64,000 nt of DNA from Paracoxiella cheracis (GTDB lineage: Bacteria > Pseudomonadota > Gammaproteobacteria > Coxiellales > Coxiellaceae). A model generated the notes under the pieces. That model was not told where the DNA came from. It saw nothing but the letters and a program-made list of their open reading frames with translations, and did no database searches. The position numbers and the translations under genes were made by a program. Shown here piece by piece: positions 34,915-45,152 of this stretch (within the stretch, counting starts at the first letter, position 1; every line of letters starts with the position of its first letter). Where the stretch lies: contig NZ_CP186485.1 of the NCBI RefSeq assembly GCF_049348705.1, positions 124,001-188,000 of the forward strand, read 5' to 3'.

Positions 34915-35898
34915 ATGAGGCACTACCTAATTATGCATCCAGGCGCGCTGCAAGTGTTAGATTTTGGTGATGGACTCATTAAATTAGTGGCTGTAAAACC
35001 TTATTATGGCGGCGCATTGGTAGGAAAAGGTGTTCATAAATTACGTGAATATTTACCTGATATCGATGTGCGTGTTGTTGCAATTTTTCGGAATGATCAG
35101 TCGATTCCGCTCGATGAAAAAACCGAAATAGAAATCGGCGACGAAGTATTTTTTGTTGCTGCGAGTGAAAACATTGATCAGGTGATGTCTGCTATGCGGC
35201 GTCCTGAAACTCCTTATAAACGAATAATGATTGCGGGTGGTGGGAATATCGGAGGTTGCCTTGCGCAAGCACTACAAGATGATTACCGCGTTAAAGTGAT
35301 CGATCATAATCGCCAACATTGTGAACGTTTAGTAAAACAATTAGATAATGTGACAGTGCTGTGCGGTGAAGCGAGTGACGAAGAATTGTTGCTGAATGAA
35401 AATATTGAGCAGACCGATGTGTTTGTATCTGTCACGAATGATGACGAGGCGAATATTATCGCTTGCATACAAGCAAAACGCTTGGGTGTTAAGCAGGTGA
35501 TGGCATTGATTACCCGAACGGCCTATGTTGATTTAATCGAAGGGGGGTCGATCAACATCGCTATTTCGCCTCAACAAGCGACCGTCGGCTCGATTTTAAC
35601 ACACATGCGTGAAAGTGATGTTGTCGTTGTTCATTCTTTACGTCGGGGTGCAGCGGAAGCGATTGAAGCGGTGGCTCATGGTGACCACAAAACGTCAAAA
35701 GTCATCGGTAGATCATTGGACGAATTAAAATTGCCGCATGGGACAACAATTGGCGCCATTATTCGCAGTCATGCTGCCATTATCCCTAACGGAGAAACAG
35801 TCATCGAATCTGAAGATCATGTGATTTTATTTGTTGCCGATAAAAAACGCATTCGAGATATTGAAAAATTATTTCAAGTAAGTGCGGGATTCTTTTAA
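34915..35898 (+). pseudogene. trkA: trkA 3' fragment
   Basis: Codes for TrkA from LIMHPGALQVLDFG to the natural C-terminus (KLFQVSAGFF), i.e. the end of the first TrkA-C domain, the second Rossmann domain (IMIAGGGNIGGCLAQ) and the second TrkA-C domain. The chance ATG at 34915 has no ribosome-binding site, and the protein would lack the first nucleotide-binding domain. trkH follows after 15 bases and is intact, so its promoter situation has changed. Confidence 0.85.
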
Positions 35899-35913
35899 CA
35901 AGCAAGGAGCTTT

Positions 35914-37362
35914 ATGCGATTTATTGCGACACTAAAAGTTCTCGGTATTTTGTTGATGATTTTTAGCCTCTTCATGTTTCCTCCTATTGCTGTGGGTCTC
36001 TGGTATAAAGATGGGGGCATTCCGGCATTTATAATCGGATTTTGTGTTACTTTTCTCACCGGTTTATTTTTGTGGTTGTTGTTTCGTCGGGATAAGCATG
36101 TGCTGCGGACGCGCGATGGATTTCTGGTCGTTGTTTTACTGTGGTTTGTGCTATCACTATTTGGTTTCATCCCTTTCGATGTGAGTTTATATCCGAAAAT
36201 GTCGGTGACCGATGCCATTTTTGAATCAGTCTCAGGGTTGACTACAACGGGGGCAACGGTGTTGACGCATTTGCAAACGTTGCCACACGCTGTTTTATAT
36301 TATCGTCAACAGTTGCATTTGTTGGGGGGTATCGGAATTATCGTACTCGCGGTTGCTGTTTTGCCTATGTTGGGGGTCGGTGGTATGCAACTCTATCGTG
36401 CAGAAATTGCAGGGCCGATGAAAACCACAAAATTAACACCAAGGATTACACAAACGGCAAAGGCACTTTGGTACATTTATTTTGGGCTTGCCATTATTTG
36501 CACGTTTTGTTTTTGGTTAGCTGGCATGCCACTATTTGACGCTGTTAGCGAAAGTTTTAGTGCGATTTCTACCGGTGGATTTTCAATTCACGATTCGAGT
36601 TTTGCCTATTATCACAGCACAACCATAGACGTAATAGCTATTATTTTCATGTTGCTTGGCGCTATTAATTTTTCGTTGCATTTTTTATTTTTGAAGCACC
36701 GTCGCATTTCTATTTATTATAAAGATTCAGAATTACTTGCTTATGTAAAGATCTTGGGGGCTGTTTTGCTGATCGTATTTATTACCCTAATAATTTATCA
36801 TTATTACCATTTGGGCCAGACGTTTTTAAATAGTATATTTACCGTCGTTTCCATGAGTACTACTACGGGTCTCACCACAACGAATTTTAGTATTTGGCCA
36901 TCTTTCTTGCCGTTTTTAATTATATTTTTGGCGCTCATGGGAGGGTGTGCAGGTTCAACATCGGGTGGCTTGAAAATCATTCGATGCCTGCTATTAAAAA
37001 ATCAAGGCAAACGTGAATTAAATCGATTAATTCATCCGAAAGCTATTTGGGCAATTAAATTGGGTGATAATCTAGTGCCTGAGCATTTGATGCGAGCAAT
37101 TTGGGGATTTGTCGCGTTTTTCATTGCATTATATATTATTTTGTTATTAGCATTATTGGCAACGGGCTTAGATTTTACAACCGCATTTGGTGCCGTCACC
37201 TCTTGTCTTTCAAATACAGGTGCAAGCATTGGAAAAGTGGCCAGTAATTACCGGGATGTGAACGTGGCGGCAAAATGGATATTAGTTTTTGCGAGGTTAG
37301 CAGGACGTTTGGAAATATTTACGATTTTAGTCATCTTGATGCCATCGTATTGGCGGAGCTAA
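35914..37362 (+). CDS. trkH: Trk potassium transporter membrane subunit TrkH
   Basis: 482 residues, the usual TrkH length, with four M1-P-M2 repeats. The selectivity-filter loops are visible as TTTGAT, STGGFS, TTTGLTT and SNTGAS, each with the conserved glycine. The C-terminal GRLEIFT segment is intact. TrkH imports K+ (or Na+) and normally needs the TrkA ring, whose gene upstream is broken. An AAGGAG ribosome-binding site precedes the ATG. It may work with another RCK protein, work poorly, or be on its way to decay. Confidence 0.95.
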   Translation: MRFIATLKVLGILLMIFSLFMFPPIAVGLWYKDGGIPAFIIGFCVTFLTGLFLWLLFRRDKHVLRTRDGFLVVVLLWFVLSLFGFIPFDVSLYPKMSVTDAIFESVSGLTTTGATVLTHLQTLPHAVLYYRQQLHLLGGIGIIVLAVAVLPMLGVGGMQLYRAEIAGPMKTTKLTPRITQTAKALWYIYFGLAIICTFCFWLAGMPLFDAVSESFSAISTGGFSIHDSSFAYYHSTTIDVIAIIFMLLGAINFSLHFLFLKHRRISIYYKDSELLAYVKILGAVLLIVFITLIIYHYYHLGQTFLNSIFTVVSMSTTTGLTTTNFSIWPSFLPFLIIFLALMGGCAGSTSGGLKIIRCLLLKNQGKRELNRLIHPKAIWAIKLGDNLVPEHLMRAIWGFVAFFIALYIILLLALLATGLDFTTAFGAVTSCLSNTGASIGKVASNYRDVNVAAKWILVFARLAGRLEIFTILVILMPSYWRS

Positions 37363-37385
37363 GTTAGTGGTTTTAGGTTTTGTGA

Positions 37386-37883
37386 TCACCTCTCACCTGT
37401 TTTCTTTCTGGCTGAATGTTCTCTTCCGTATTTAATTCTCATGTCTCGACGAATTTTTGCTTCTTCATGCCGTCGTCGTTGTGCGTCTGTTTCCAAGGTA
37501 AGTGATTTTACAGCGACAGGTTTCATATTTTCATCCACAGCAACCATGGTGAAATAACATGAATTAGTATGACGGATTTCACCAGTCGTTAAATTTTCGG
37601 CAACGACTTTAATGCCAACTTCCATAGAGGTTTTGCCAACGTAATTAATAGAGGCATGACAGGTGACTAACTCACCGAGGTAGATGGGTTTTTTAAAGAA
37701 AACCTGATCAACGGATAATGTGACGACATAACGTCCCGAATACCGTGCAGCGCAAGCGTAAGCAACTTGATCGATGAGTTTGAGAATATAACCGCCGTGA
37801 ATATTGCCTGCAAAATTTACTTTTTCAGGTGTCATCACTTCTGACATGCTCAGCGAGCGTTGATCAGCTTTGTAATCCTTCAT
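37386..37883 (-). CDS. Acyl-CoA thioesterase, hotdog fold (YciA/BACH-like)
   Basis: 165 residues with the hotdog signature NFAGNIHGGYILKLIDQVAY (about residues 23-42, where the Asn and His-Gly-Gly lie in the active-site helix) and the SVDQVFFKKPI strand. It hydrolyses acyl-CoAs in the cytoplasm. The C-terminal 35 residues are highly charged and basic. It overlaps the 3' end of the upstream permease gene by 20 bases. Confidence 0.88.
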   Translation of the reverse strand: MKDYKADQRSLSMSEVMTPEKVNFAGNIHGGYILKLIDQVAYACAARYSGRYVVTLSVDQVFFKKPIYLGELVTCHASINYVGKTSMEVGIKVVAENLTTGEIRHTNSCYFTMVAVDENMKPVAVKSLTLETDAQRRRHEEAKIRRDMRIKYGREHSARKKTGER

Positions 37884-39447
37884 GTGTTAAGCTCCGGAGA
37901 TAGGCTACAGTGTCTTTAGAGGGCATTCTAAATTTTACCGCGACCATCATAATAATAGTACAAAATATGGCAATAAACCCGAAGTCCCAACCAAATGGGA
38001 TAACGTTTCGCCCTCCTCCAAAGCTACCCAAATAAGAAATAACCCCGATCCCAATAAAATAGAGCCACATCCATAACGATGGTTTCCAATGAAGTGTGGA
38101 TTTTTTTCGGCGGTTGATTACGTAGTGATGAATCAGTAAAACGCAAAATCCAATAAAAATGGCGATGATTAATTTTGAGATAACCTGCCAGCCACTCCAA
38201 TAAGTTAATAGGGTACAAATATAAAAAGCCAGTGTAGCCCAAAGCGTTGCAAACGGTAATTTGAAAGGACGTTTGTAATCAGGTATTTGATGACGAAATG
38301 CTAACAAACAAATAGGGCCAATTGCATAGGTAATTGCCATGAGGGACGTTAAAAATGTAATCATTCTGTCCCAGCCTGGTAGCGGCGCAAATAAACACAT
38401 ACCTAAAATAAAATTAACAATAATGGCAAAAATAGGATTGCCTTCGGTAGTTAATTTTTGAAATATGTTAGGAAGTTGGCCACTCTTGCTCATTCCGAAC
38501 AATGAACGGCTTGAACTCGATACATACATGAGAGCCGCTGCGAGAGGACCTACAATGGCACCGACATATAAAAGTGGCAATAGTGAATGAAGGTGGTCTT
38601 GGCGGATGATCGATGCCATTGGATCATTGCCACCGAAAATATGCAGATGTGACCAGCCTTTTCCAAGGTTATGAATATCAAGCGAAGATAAAAACGCGAC
38701 CTGCAATAATAAATAGACGATGAGACATACAACGATAGAACCAATAATTGCAAAGGGTAAAGCGATGTGTGGTTTTTTTGCTTCGCCGGCCATCTCGCAC
38801 GCTTGTTTGAAACCGTTGAAAGCAAAAATTATACCCCCAGTCGTAATCGCAACTAAAATGCCATGGATGCCGAATGGCATGAATTGAGTATGCACTGGAT
38901 GCGTGATGTGATGAGCGGAGAACGTCAAGCTTAAGATGACGATAGAAATAATGACAGGAATCAGTATCTTCATCACAGTCAAAGCAGAGTTGCAACGCAA
39001 TAACCAACGTAATGAAAATATGTTAATTGCGCTGATACCTAACATTAGGATCGTCGCTGATATGTATCCGATGTTGGTTAAGCCGGCATCTACACGGATA
39101 AGTTGAGGAAAATAGTAGCTCAGATATTGTATGATTGCTTGCACTTCGGTGGGAACCAGCGATGCATACGAGAGCCATATGATCCAGGAGAAGACAAAAC
39201 TCACTACCGTACCGTGTGTGTACTGGGGGATTCGGGTACTCGACCCACTGATCGGCACCATGGCGCACAGCTCAGCGAAGACAAAGGCGACAATTGCAAC
39301 CACGGCACCACCAATCAGCCAAGCTAATATGGCAGCGGGACCTGCTAGCTTCGCTGTGTAGTAAGCAGCAAATAGCCAGCCGGATCCAAGAATGGCGCTC
39401 ACCGAAGTGAATAGTAGCGCCCAAGACGAAATAGTACGTCGCATCAT
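37864..39447 (-). CDS. APC-family amino-acid permease
   Basis: 527 residues with about 12 membrane segments. Helix 1 carries the APC substrate-backbone motif in SAILGSGWLFAAYYTAKLAGP. The family pattern FNGFKQACEMAGEAKKPHIALP (partly FNGFKQACEMAGEAKKP) follows helix 6. The C-terminus is extended with a charged loop. Amino-acid import or exchange is likely; substrate unknown. The start may be either of the two ATG codons at the N-terminus. Confidence 0.87.
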   Translation of the reverse strand: MMRRTISSWALLFTSVSAILGSGWLFAAYYTAKLAGPAAILAWLIGGAVVAIVAFVFAELCAMVPISGSSTRIPQYTHGTVVSFVFSWIIWLSYASLVPTEVQAIIQYLSYYFPQLIRVDAGLTNIGYISATILMLGISAINIFSLRWLLRCNSALTVMKILIPVIISIVILSLTFSAHHITHPVHTQFMPFGIHGILVAITTGGIIFAFNGFKQACEMAGEAKKPHIALPFAIIGSIVVCLIVYLLLQVAFLSSLDIHNLGKGWSHLHIFGGNDPMASIIRQDHLHSLLPLLYVGAIVGPLAAALMYVSSSSRSLFGMSKSGQLPNIFQKLTTEGNPIFAIIVNFILGMCLFAPLPGWDRMITFLTSLMAITYAIGPICLLAFRHQIPDYKRPFKLPFATLWATLAFYICTLLTYWSGWQVISKLIIAIFIGFCVLLIHHYVINRRKKSTLHWKPSLWMWLYFIGIGVISYLGSFGGGRNVIPFGWDFGFIAIFCTIIMMVAVKFRMPSKDTVAYLRSLTHEGLQS

Positions 39448-39804
39448 ATACAGTAACCCTCCAGTTGGTCATTATAGGGGTTGGGTAATTTTGAAACAAT
39501 CGATATCTTATAGAAATCTCGTTTAAAACCACAAAACATCTTATTGATTTCAATTGTTTGGCTTGCGCGCTCAGGGCTAGTGTTTTCCGGGAATCGCCAT
39601 CTCTGGCTGTTAAGTACCCCCATGGTGCTTACGCCCGAAAACAGTAACCCCAACCCCTCTGCCGCAATTGAAATCAATACGGTTAAAAACGATTTCCAAA
39701 GATACCCCTTATCGGGACTGTACCAAACCCTCACCTATATTTAAATCAGGGTTTTTACTTCAGGTTGGGTTTGTGTCGGGAACGTTTGGTGTTAATCTAG
39801 CCTG
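39448..39804. other. Divergent intergenic region holding a palindromic element
   Basis: Between the leftward permease and polA. It contains the TTTCAATTG-family element (39548-39673) and about 130 bases of leader before polA. No other gene is supported. Confidence 0.5.
39548..39673. repeat. TTTCAATTG-family palindromic element (copy 4)
   Basis: Outer arms TTTCAATTG and GCAATTGAAA, middle arms with AGTGTTTTCCGGG and CCCGAAAACAGT, and an inner hairpin TAAGTACC/GGTGCTTA. The right half is nearly the same as the half element at 51851-51908. Confidence 0.8.
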
Positions 39805-42492
39805 ATGTCAGAAACCCAAAAACCATTCATTCTCGTTGATGGCTCTTCATATTTGTTTAGAGCCTACTACGCCCTACCGCCGTTGACTAACTCAAAAGGT
39901 CAACCAACGGGTGCGATCTATGGCGTTATCAACATGCTTCGAAAATTGATGATGGACTACGAACCAGAGCATATTGCGGTGGTGTTTGACCCAAAAGGTA
40001 AGACGTTTCGCAATGAGCTTTATGCCGAGTACAAGGCAAATCGTACGGAAATGCCAGATGAATTGCGCGATCAAATAAAGCCATTATTTGAAATAATCAA
40101 AGCGCTAGGCTTGCCGTTGATTATTAAAGAGGGTGTTGAGGCAGATGATGTCATTGCAACACTTGCGAAAAAAGCAAAACAAGAAGGTATGAACGTATTG
40201 GTGTCGACGGGTGATAAGGACTTGGCACAAATTGTAAATCACAAGGTCACGTTAATTAACACCATGACAAATCGGATGCTCGATCCTGAAGGGGTTGTTG
40301 AAAAATTTGGTGTACCGCCAGAAAGCATCATCGATTACTTAACGTTGGTGGGTGATACATCGGACAATATTCCGGGTGTGCCGAAAGTCGGCCCCAAAAC
40401 GGCGGCGAAGTGGTTAAATCAATATGGTTCACTTGATAATATTATAAAAAATGCCGATGAAATTAAGGGTAAAGTCGGTGAAAATTTGCGAGCGCATATC
40501 AGTGAAATTCCCTTAACACGGGAATTAGTCACCGTACTTTCTGATGTGAAGCTCGATGAAAAACTCATGGAACTATCACCACGCGAACAAGATCGTGAAA
40601 AACTAATCGCGTTATTTTCTGAGTTGGAATTTAAAACCTGGCTGGCTGAAGTGTTGTCGACTGAAAAAGCAGCTAGCAAAGAAGAGTGTCGCTACGACAC
40701 GATTCTCGATAAAAAATCGTTTGAGAAATGGCTAAAGAAATTATCTCATGCTAATTTATTTGCTTTTGATACTGAAACTACGGATATCGATGCGATGCGC
40801 GCCACATTGGTTGGTGTATCGTTTGCCGTAAAACCCGGTGAGGCGGCCTACGTGCCATTAGCTCATGATTATTTGGGTGCGCCAAAGCAGCTTGATAAAA
40901 AATGGGTGTTACAACAACTAAAGTTATTATTAGAAAACCCGGCAAAAACCGTTGTGGGTCAAAATTTAAAATACGATATACAAGTGTTAGCAAAAGAAAA
41001 TATTGCGATTAAAGCTAAAATTTGGGATACGTTGTTGGAATCTTACGTATTAAATAGTTCGAGTACACGGCATAATTTAAATAGCCTCTCGTTAAAATAT
41101 TTGGGCAAAAGCACCATACAGTTTGAAGATATCGCCGGAAAAGGCGCTAAACAAATGTCATTTAATGAGATTTCAATCGATGAAGCTGCGCCTTACGCAG
41201 CCGAAGACGCCGATATTACATGGCAGTTGCATCAGAAATTGATGCCGATGATTGAAAATGAAAAGAACTTTGTAAAAGTTTTAAATCAAATTGAAATGCC
41301 GTTGATGCCGGTATTGGCTCGCATGGAGATGCACGGCGTTTTGATCGACGCTGATATGCTCAAAAAGCACAGCAAGGAGCTCGAAAAACGCATTAAAGAA
41401 CTGGAAAAAGAGGCGTTTACATTAGCGGGTCATGAATTTAATTTGGGCTCACCAAAGCAACTACAAACCATTTTATATGATGAACAAAAACTACCGGTTC
41501 TAAAGAAAACACCGGGTGGACAGCCCTCAACGGCTGAATTTGTGTTGCAAGATTTGGCGCTTGATTATCCATTGCCTAAAGTTATTTTAGAATATCGTAG
41601 TTTGAGCAAATTAAAATCCACGTATACTGATCGTCTACCGGAACAAATACATTCGGATACGGGGCGCGTGCACACTTCTTATAATCAAGCGGTCACATCC
41701 ACGGGTCGATTGTCATCAAATAATCCGAACTTGCAAAATATTCCGATTCGAACAGAGCAAGGGCGCAGAATTCGCCAAGCGTTTATTGCACCACGTGGCT
41801 ATCGGATTGTTGCAGCCGATTATTCACAGGTGGAATTGCGTATCATGGCGCATATTTCAAAAGATCCTGCATTAATAAAAGCATTTGAGGAAGAGCTGGA
41901 TGTTCATCGCGCGACGGCAGCGGAAGTTTTCGGTGTGAAACTCGATGAGGTGACGAATGATCAGCGTCGCAGTGCCAAAGCAATTAATTTTGGATTGCTC
42001 TATGGCATGTCGAGTTTTGGCTTAGCGCGACAATTAGGAATTGAGCGTGGTTTGGCGAAAAAATATATCGACATTTATTTCAACCGTTATCCAAAAGTGC
42101 ATGAATACATGGAAGTGATTCGAAAGCTTGCCTCAGAACAAGGTTATGTGGAAACATTATTTGGTCGCCGCTTGTATGTGCCTGAAATTAATTCTGCGAA
42201 TATGCAGCGACGCCGTGCAGCAGAGCGTGCAGCGATTAACGCGCCGATGCAAGGAACGGCGGCAGATATTATTAAGATCGCAATGATTAAGGTAGATGAC
42301 TGGCTTCAGAACAATAAAGTCGATGCGCGGATGATTATGCAGGTGCACGACGAATTGGTTTTTGAAGTGGCCACCAAAGATCTTGAGCGAGTGAATAAAC
42401 AAATTTGCGAGTCAATGGAAAAAGCTGCCCAATTGGTTGTCCCGTTGGTCGTTGATATGGGTGTTGGACAGAATTGGGATGAAGCACATTAA
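39805..42492 (+). CDS. polA: DNA polymerase I
   Basis: 895 residues with all three domains. The 5'-3' exonuclease (about 1-290) carries GVEADDVIATLA and the helix-hairpin-helix VGDTSDNIPGVPKVGPKTA. The 3'-5' exonuclease (about 310-490) has catalytic residues present in FAFDTETTD and YAAEDADITW. The polymerase (about 500-895) has DYSQVELRIMAH, RRSAKAINFGLLYGMS and VHDELVFE. Proofreading looks functional. Used for Okazaki-fragment maturation and repair. Its ATG lies in the expected place for the family N-terminus. Confidence 0.97.
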   Translation: MSETQKPFILVDGSSYLFRAYYALPPLTNSKGQPTGAIYGVINMLRKLMMDYEPEHIAVVFDPKGKTFRNELYAEYKANRTEMPDELRDQIKPLFEIIKALGLPLIIKEGVEADDVIATLAKKAKQEGMNVLVSTGDKDLAQIVNHKVTLINTMTNRMLDPEGVVEKFGVPPESIIDYLTLVGDTSDNIPGVPKVGPKTAAKWLNQYGSLDNIIKNADEIKGKVGENLRAHISEIPLTRELVTVLSDVKLDEKLMELSPREQDREKLIALFSELEFKTWLAEVLSTEKAASKEECRYDTILDKKSFEKWLKKLSHANLFAFDTETTDIDAMRATLVGVSFAVKPGEAAYVPLAHDYLGAPKQLDKKWVLQQLKLLLENPAKTVVGQNLKYDIQVLAKENIAIKAKIWDTLLESYVLNSSSTRHNLNSLSLKYLGKSTIQFEDIAGKGAKQMSFNEISIDEAAPYAAEDADITWQLHQKLMPMIENEKNFVKVLNQIEMPLMPVLARMEMHGVLIDADMLKKHSKELEKRIKELEKEAFTLAGHEFNLGSPKQLQTILYDEQKLPVLKKTPGGQPSTAEFVLQDLALDYPLPKVILEYRSLSKLKSTYTDRLPEQIHSDTGRVHTSYNQAVTSTGRLSSNNPNLQNIPIRTEQGRRIRQAFIAPRGYRIVAADYSQVELRIMAHISKDPALIKAFEEELDVHRATAAEVFGVKLDEVTNDQRRSAKAINFGLLYGMSSFGLARQLGIERGLAKKYIDIYFNRYPKVHEYMEVIRKLASEQGYVETLFGRRLYVPEINSANMQRRRAAERAAINAPMQGTAADIIKIAMIKVDDWLQNNKVDARMIMQVHDELVFEVATKDLERVNKQICESMEKAAQLVVPLVVDMGVGQNWDEAH

Positions 42493-42646
42493 TCATAATG
42501 CCAAGCGATCCATTTCCTTCTTGACGGAGTATCTTGCTAATTTTGGAACTTCAATCCCTATGTATTTGGTGGTAGTGGGAATTGCCTCCGCAGGAATTAT
42601 TATGTTATTGATTCCAAAAAAAAAGTTTAACAATAATTCTGTTTAA
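42482..42646 (+). pseudogene. Possible C-terminal remnant of an MFS transporter
   Basis: An open frame of 55 codons overlapping the end of polA. Its last 40 codons read SFLTEYLANFGTSIPMYLVV and onward as one hydrophobic helix, then IPKKK, like the final helix of a ProP-type MFS carrier. It has no ribosome-binding site and is too short for a carrier. It could instead be a small single-helix membrane protein, but remnant is the better guess. Confidence 0.4.
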
Positions 42647-42740
42647 GTTATTCGTGTGCCCTTCGTTTTTGCCCACCCCATGTCTTCGTGGTATGCTTCG
42701 TGATACCTTGCTGATTATCATGTTAAAAAGGGGGAATGTA

Positions 42741-44141
42741 TTGACTACACTGTTCAACCAAAAAAAACCACTCTGGGTGTTCGGTGTTGCAATTTTGGTT
42801 GGGGTAGGAGGCATTCTTTACGGATATGATATCGGTGTTATCTCAGGTGCTTTGCTTTTTATTCATGAGGCGATTCCGCTGACCGATACACAAACCGGTA
42901 TTATTGTTGGTGCAGTATTAGCGGGTGGTTTAGCCGGCACTTTAATTGCGGGTCCACTGGCCGATAGCTTTGGGCGACGACTCGGCATTGCAACTTCAAG
43001 TATTGTTTTCATTATCGGTGTCTTATGTATTTTGCTCGCGCACTCGTTTATCACACTGCTCATCGCTCGCTTATTGTTAGGCATTGGTGTTGGTATTGTG
43101 GCGGTAGCTGTCCCGTTATATGTCACCGAATTAGTGCCGAAAGAAGATCGCGGTAAGTATGTCAGTTTTTTTCAATTGTTTTTAACTTTTGGCATCGTTG
43201 TCGCTTATTTTGTTGACCTCGCCTTTACTCCATCGGGTAGTTGGCGCGCAATGTTTGCGATGGTGCTGATTCCGGCTATTATTTTATTGTTGGGTGTCTT
43301 CCGATTGCCAGAGTCACCACGATGGTTGGTTGCCAAAGGAAAAATTGATCTTGCACGACAGGTTTTAAGGCGCACCCGTTCAAAAGATCGCGCAGAGTCT
43401 GCATTAATTTCCATTCATGAAAGTTTAAAAGAAACCAAAGGAACATGGTCTGAATTATTGTCGGTGAAATTAATGGTGCCATTGTTCATCGGTATTGCGA
43501 TTGCTATTCTTAACCAATGGACTGGCATTAATGTATTTTTGCAATATGCATCGGATATTTTAAAAACAGCAGGGCTCGGATCGAACTTTGCATCGATGCT
43601 GGGTTCCGTTGGCATCGGCATGATCAATTTTATTTGCACTATTCTTGCATTACTATTGATTGATCGTGTCGGTCGTAAGCCGTTATTAATTATTGGTGTG
43701 AGTGGTGTTTTAGTTGCAGAAGTCTTTTTAGGCATCGTTAATTATGTGCATACAGGCTCTTATACTCAAGGTATTTTATCTTTAATCGGGTTGTTTATAT
43801 TTATTATTTTCTTTGCAATTGGTCCGGGTGTTGTCGTGTGGCTTGCTATTTCAGAATTATTACCGACGCGTGTGCGCGGCAAAGGGATTGCCATTTGTCT
43901 GTTTTTCAGTTCGTTATCCGGCGCACTGATTTCAAGCGTATTTTTAGATTTAAGAGATTGGTTTGGCATGGCAGGAGCGTACTGGTTATGTGCGGGTTTT
44001 GCAGTCATTTATCTCTTGATCACTGTTCTTATGTTGCCGGAAACAAAAGCAAAATCGCTCGAAGATATTCAACTTTATTTCCTAAATCGTGAAAAAATAA
44101 ATGTCTTAGACCTTCAAGAAAGTAAAAATTTCTCTAAATAA
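42741..44141 (+). CDS. Sugar porter (MFS, XylE/GalP-like)
   Basis: About 466 residues with 12 membrane segments. Sugar-porter signatures are present: GYDIGVISGALLF in helix 1, ADSFGRRLG after helix 2, PLYVTELVPKEDRGKYVSFFQ (partly PLYVTELVPKEDRGKY), PESPRWLVAKGK, NQWTGINVF in helix 7, IDRVGRKPLL, and PETKAKSLEDIQ at the end. Probably a proton-coupled hexose or pentose importer. TTG 42741 has a strong AAGGGGG seven bases upstream; the in-frame ATG 42720 is an alternative. The gluconolactonase-like gene follows after 23 bases. Confidence 0.88.
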   Translation: MTTLFNQKKPLWVFGVAILVGVGGILYGYDIGVISGALLFIHEAIPLTDTQTGIIVGAVLAGGLAGTLIAGPLADSFGRRLGIATSSIVFIIGVLCILLAHSFITLLIARLLLGIGVGIVAVAVPLYVTELVPKEDRGKYVSFFQLFLTFGIVVAYFVDLAFTPSGSWRAMFAMVLIPAIILLLGVFRLPESPRWLVAKGKIDLARQVLRRTRSKDRAESALISIHESLKETKGTWSELLSVKLMVPLFIGIAIAILNQWTGINVFLQYASDILKTAGLGSNFASMLGSVGIGMINFICTILALLLIDRVGRKPLLIIGVSGVLVAEVFLGIVNYVHTGSYTQGILSLIGLFIFIIFFAIGPGVVVWLAISELLPTRVRGKGIAICLFFSSLSGALISSVFLDLRDWFGMAGAYWLCAGFAVIYLLITVLMLPETKAKSLEDIQLYFLNREKINVLDLQESKNFSK

Positions 44142-44164
44142 ACTCAACCCGGAGAAGTATTATA

Positions 44165-45031
44165 ATGCAGATCGATATGATTTGGGAAAGTCCTGATGCA
44201 CTCGGTGAGGGTCCCATATGGCATGTGGGCGAACAAGCTTTATATTGGTTAGATATCGTTAAACCTTCATTACAACGTTTAGACCCTGCCACCGGTGAAT
44301 ATCGTGAGTGGCCTATGCCGGAATCTATTGGTTCTGTTGTGCCGCGTGCTAAAGGTGGTTTAGTCGCTACGATGGGTAATCGCGTTGTTGCAATTGATAT
44401 GCCATCCGGCGCTATTTCTACGCTCATTGAGGTACCTAATTGGCGTGATGACATCCGTATGAACGATGGTAAATGCGATCGCCAGGGTCGATATTGGTTT
44501 GGGGTCGCGAACCTGGATGTGGAAAATCCCAAAGGCCGCCTTTATCGCTTCGATTCTGATGGCAGGTTAACCCAAATGGAAGACAAAATTACAATTTCAA
44601 ATGGGTTGGGTTGGAGTCCTGATAATAAAACATTTTATTACACAGACGGTTTGAAATATCGCATTTACCAATACGATTATGATTTGGAAAGTGGCGCTAT
44701 TTCGAATCGAAAACCGTTTGTGCAATTGCCAAAAAGTCCTGTCGAGCCTGATGGTTTGACGGTCGATAGCGAAGGCTATGTTTGGGAGGCGCAGTGGAAT
44801 AGTTGGAAAATATTTCGTTATGCGCCAGATGGTAAGCTCGCACTCGAGATCGATATGCCTGTTCAGCGCCCTACCAGTTGTATTTTTGGTGGCCCCAACC
44901 TGGATATTCTTTATGTGACTTCGTCTTCGCAAAATATGGGTGAGGATGAACCTTTGTCTCCACCTGCTGGCGGATTGTTTGCAATTCATGCGGGCGTTCG
45001 CGGGTTGCCGGAGCCTGCGTTTGCAGGGTAG
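44165..45031 (+). CDS. SMP-30/gluconolactonase-family protein
   Basis: 288 residues forming a six-bladed beta-propeller. Metal-site residues fit the family: the Glu in LGEGPIWH (about residue 15), MNDGKCDRQGRYWFG (about 98-112, with Asn and Asp), the SNGLGWSPD Asn, and PDGLTVDSEGYVW with Asp. The expected reaction is opening of a sugar lactone. Its place just behind a sugar porter suggests an uptake-and-oxidation pair. Ribosome-binding site GGAGAAG upstream of the ATG. Confidence 0.9.
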   Translation: MQIDMIWESPDALGEGPIWHVGEQALYWLDIVKPSLQRLDPATGEYREWPMPESIGSVVPRAKGGLVATMGNRVVAIDMPSGAISTLIEVPNWRDDIRMNDGKCDRQGRYWFGVANLDVENPKGRLYRFDSDGRLTQMEDKITISNGLGWSPDNKTFYYTDGLKYRIYQYDYDLESGAISNRKPFVQLPKSPVEPDGLTVDSEGYVWEAQWNSWKIFRYAPDGKLALEIDMPVQRPTSCIFGGPNLDILYVTSSSQNMGEDEPLSPPAGGLFAIHAGVRGLPEPAFAG

Positions 45032-45152
45032 CAAATTCCCTCACAACTGATGTTACGAAGTGCAATCAGGTGTGTAATTATAAATTGAATGATAAGTATT
45101 TGTAGTTTAGAATCCCTGATCGTTTAAAAATAAAATAATAAAGAAAGATGCA

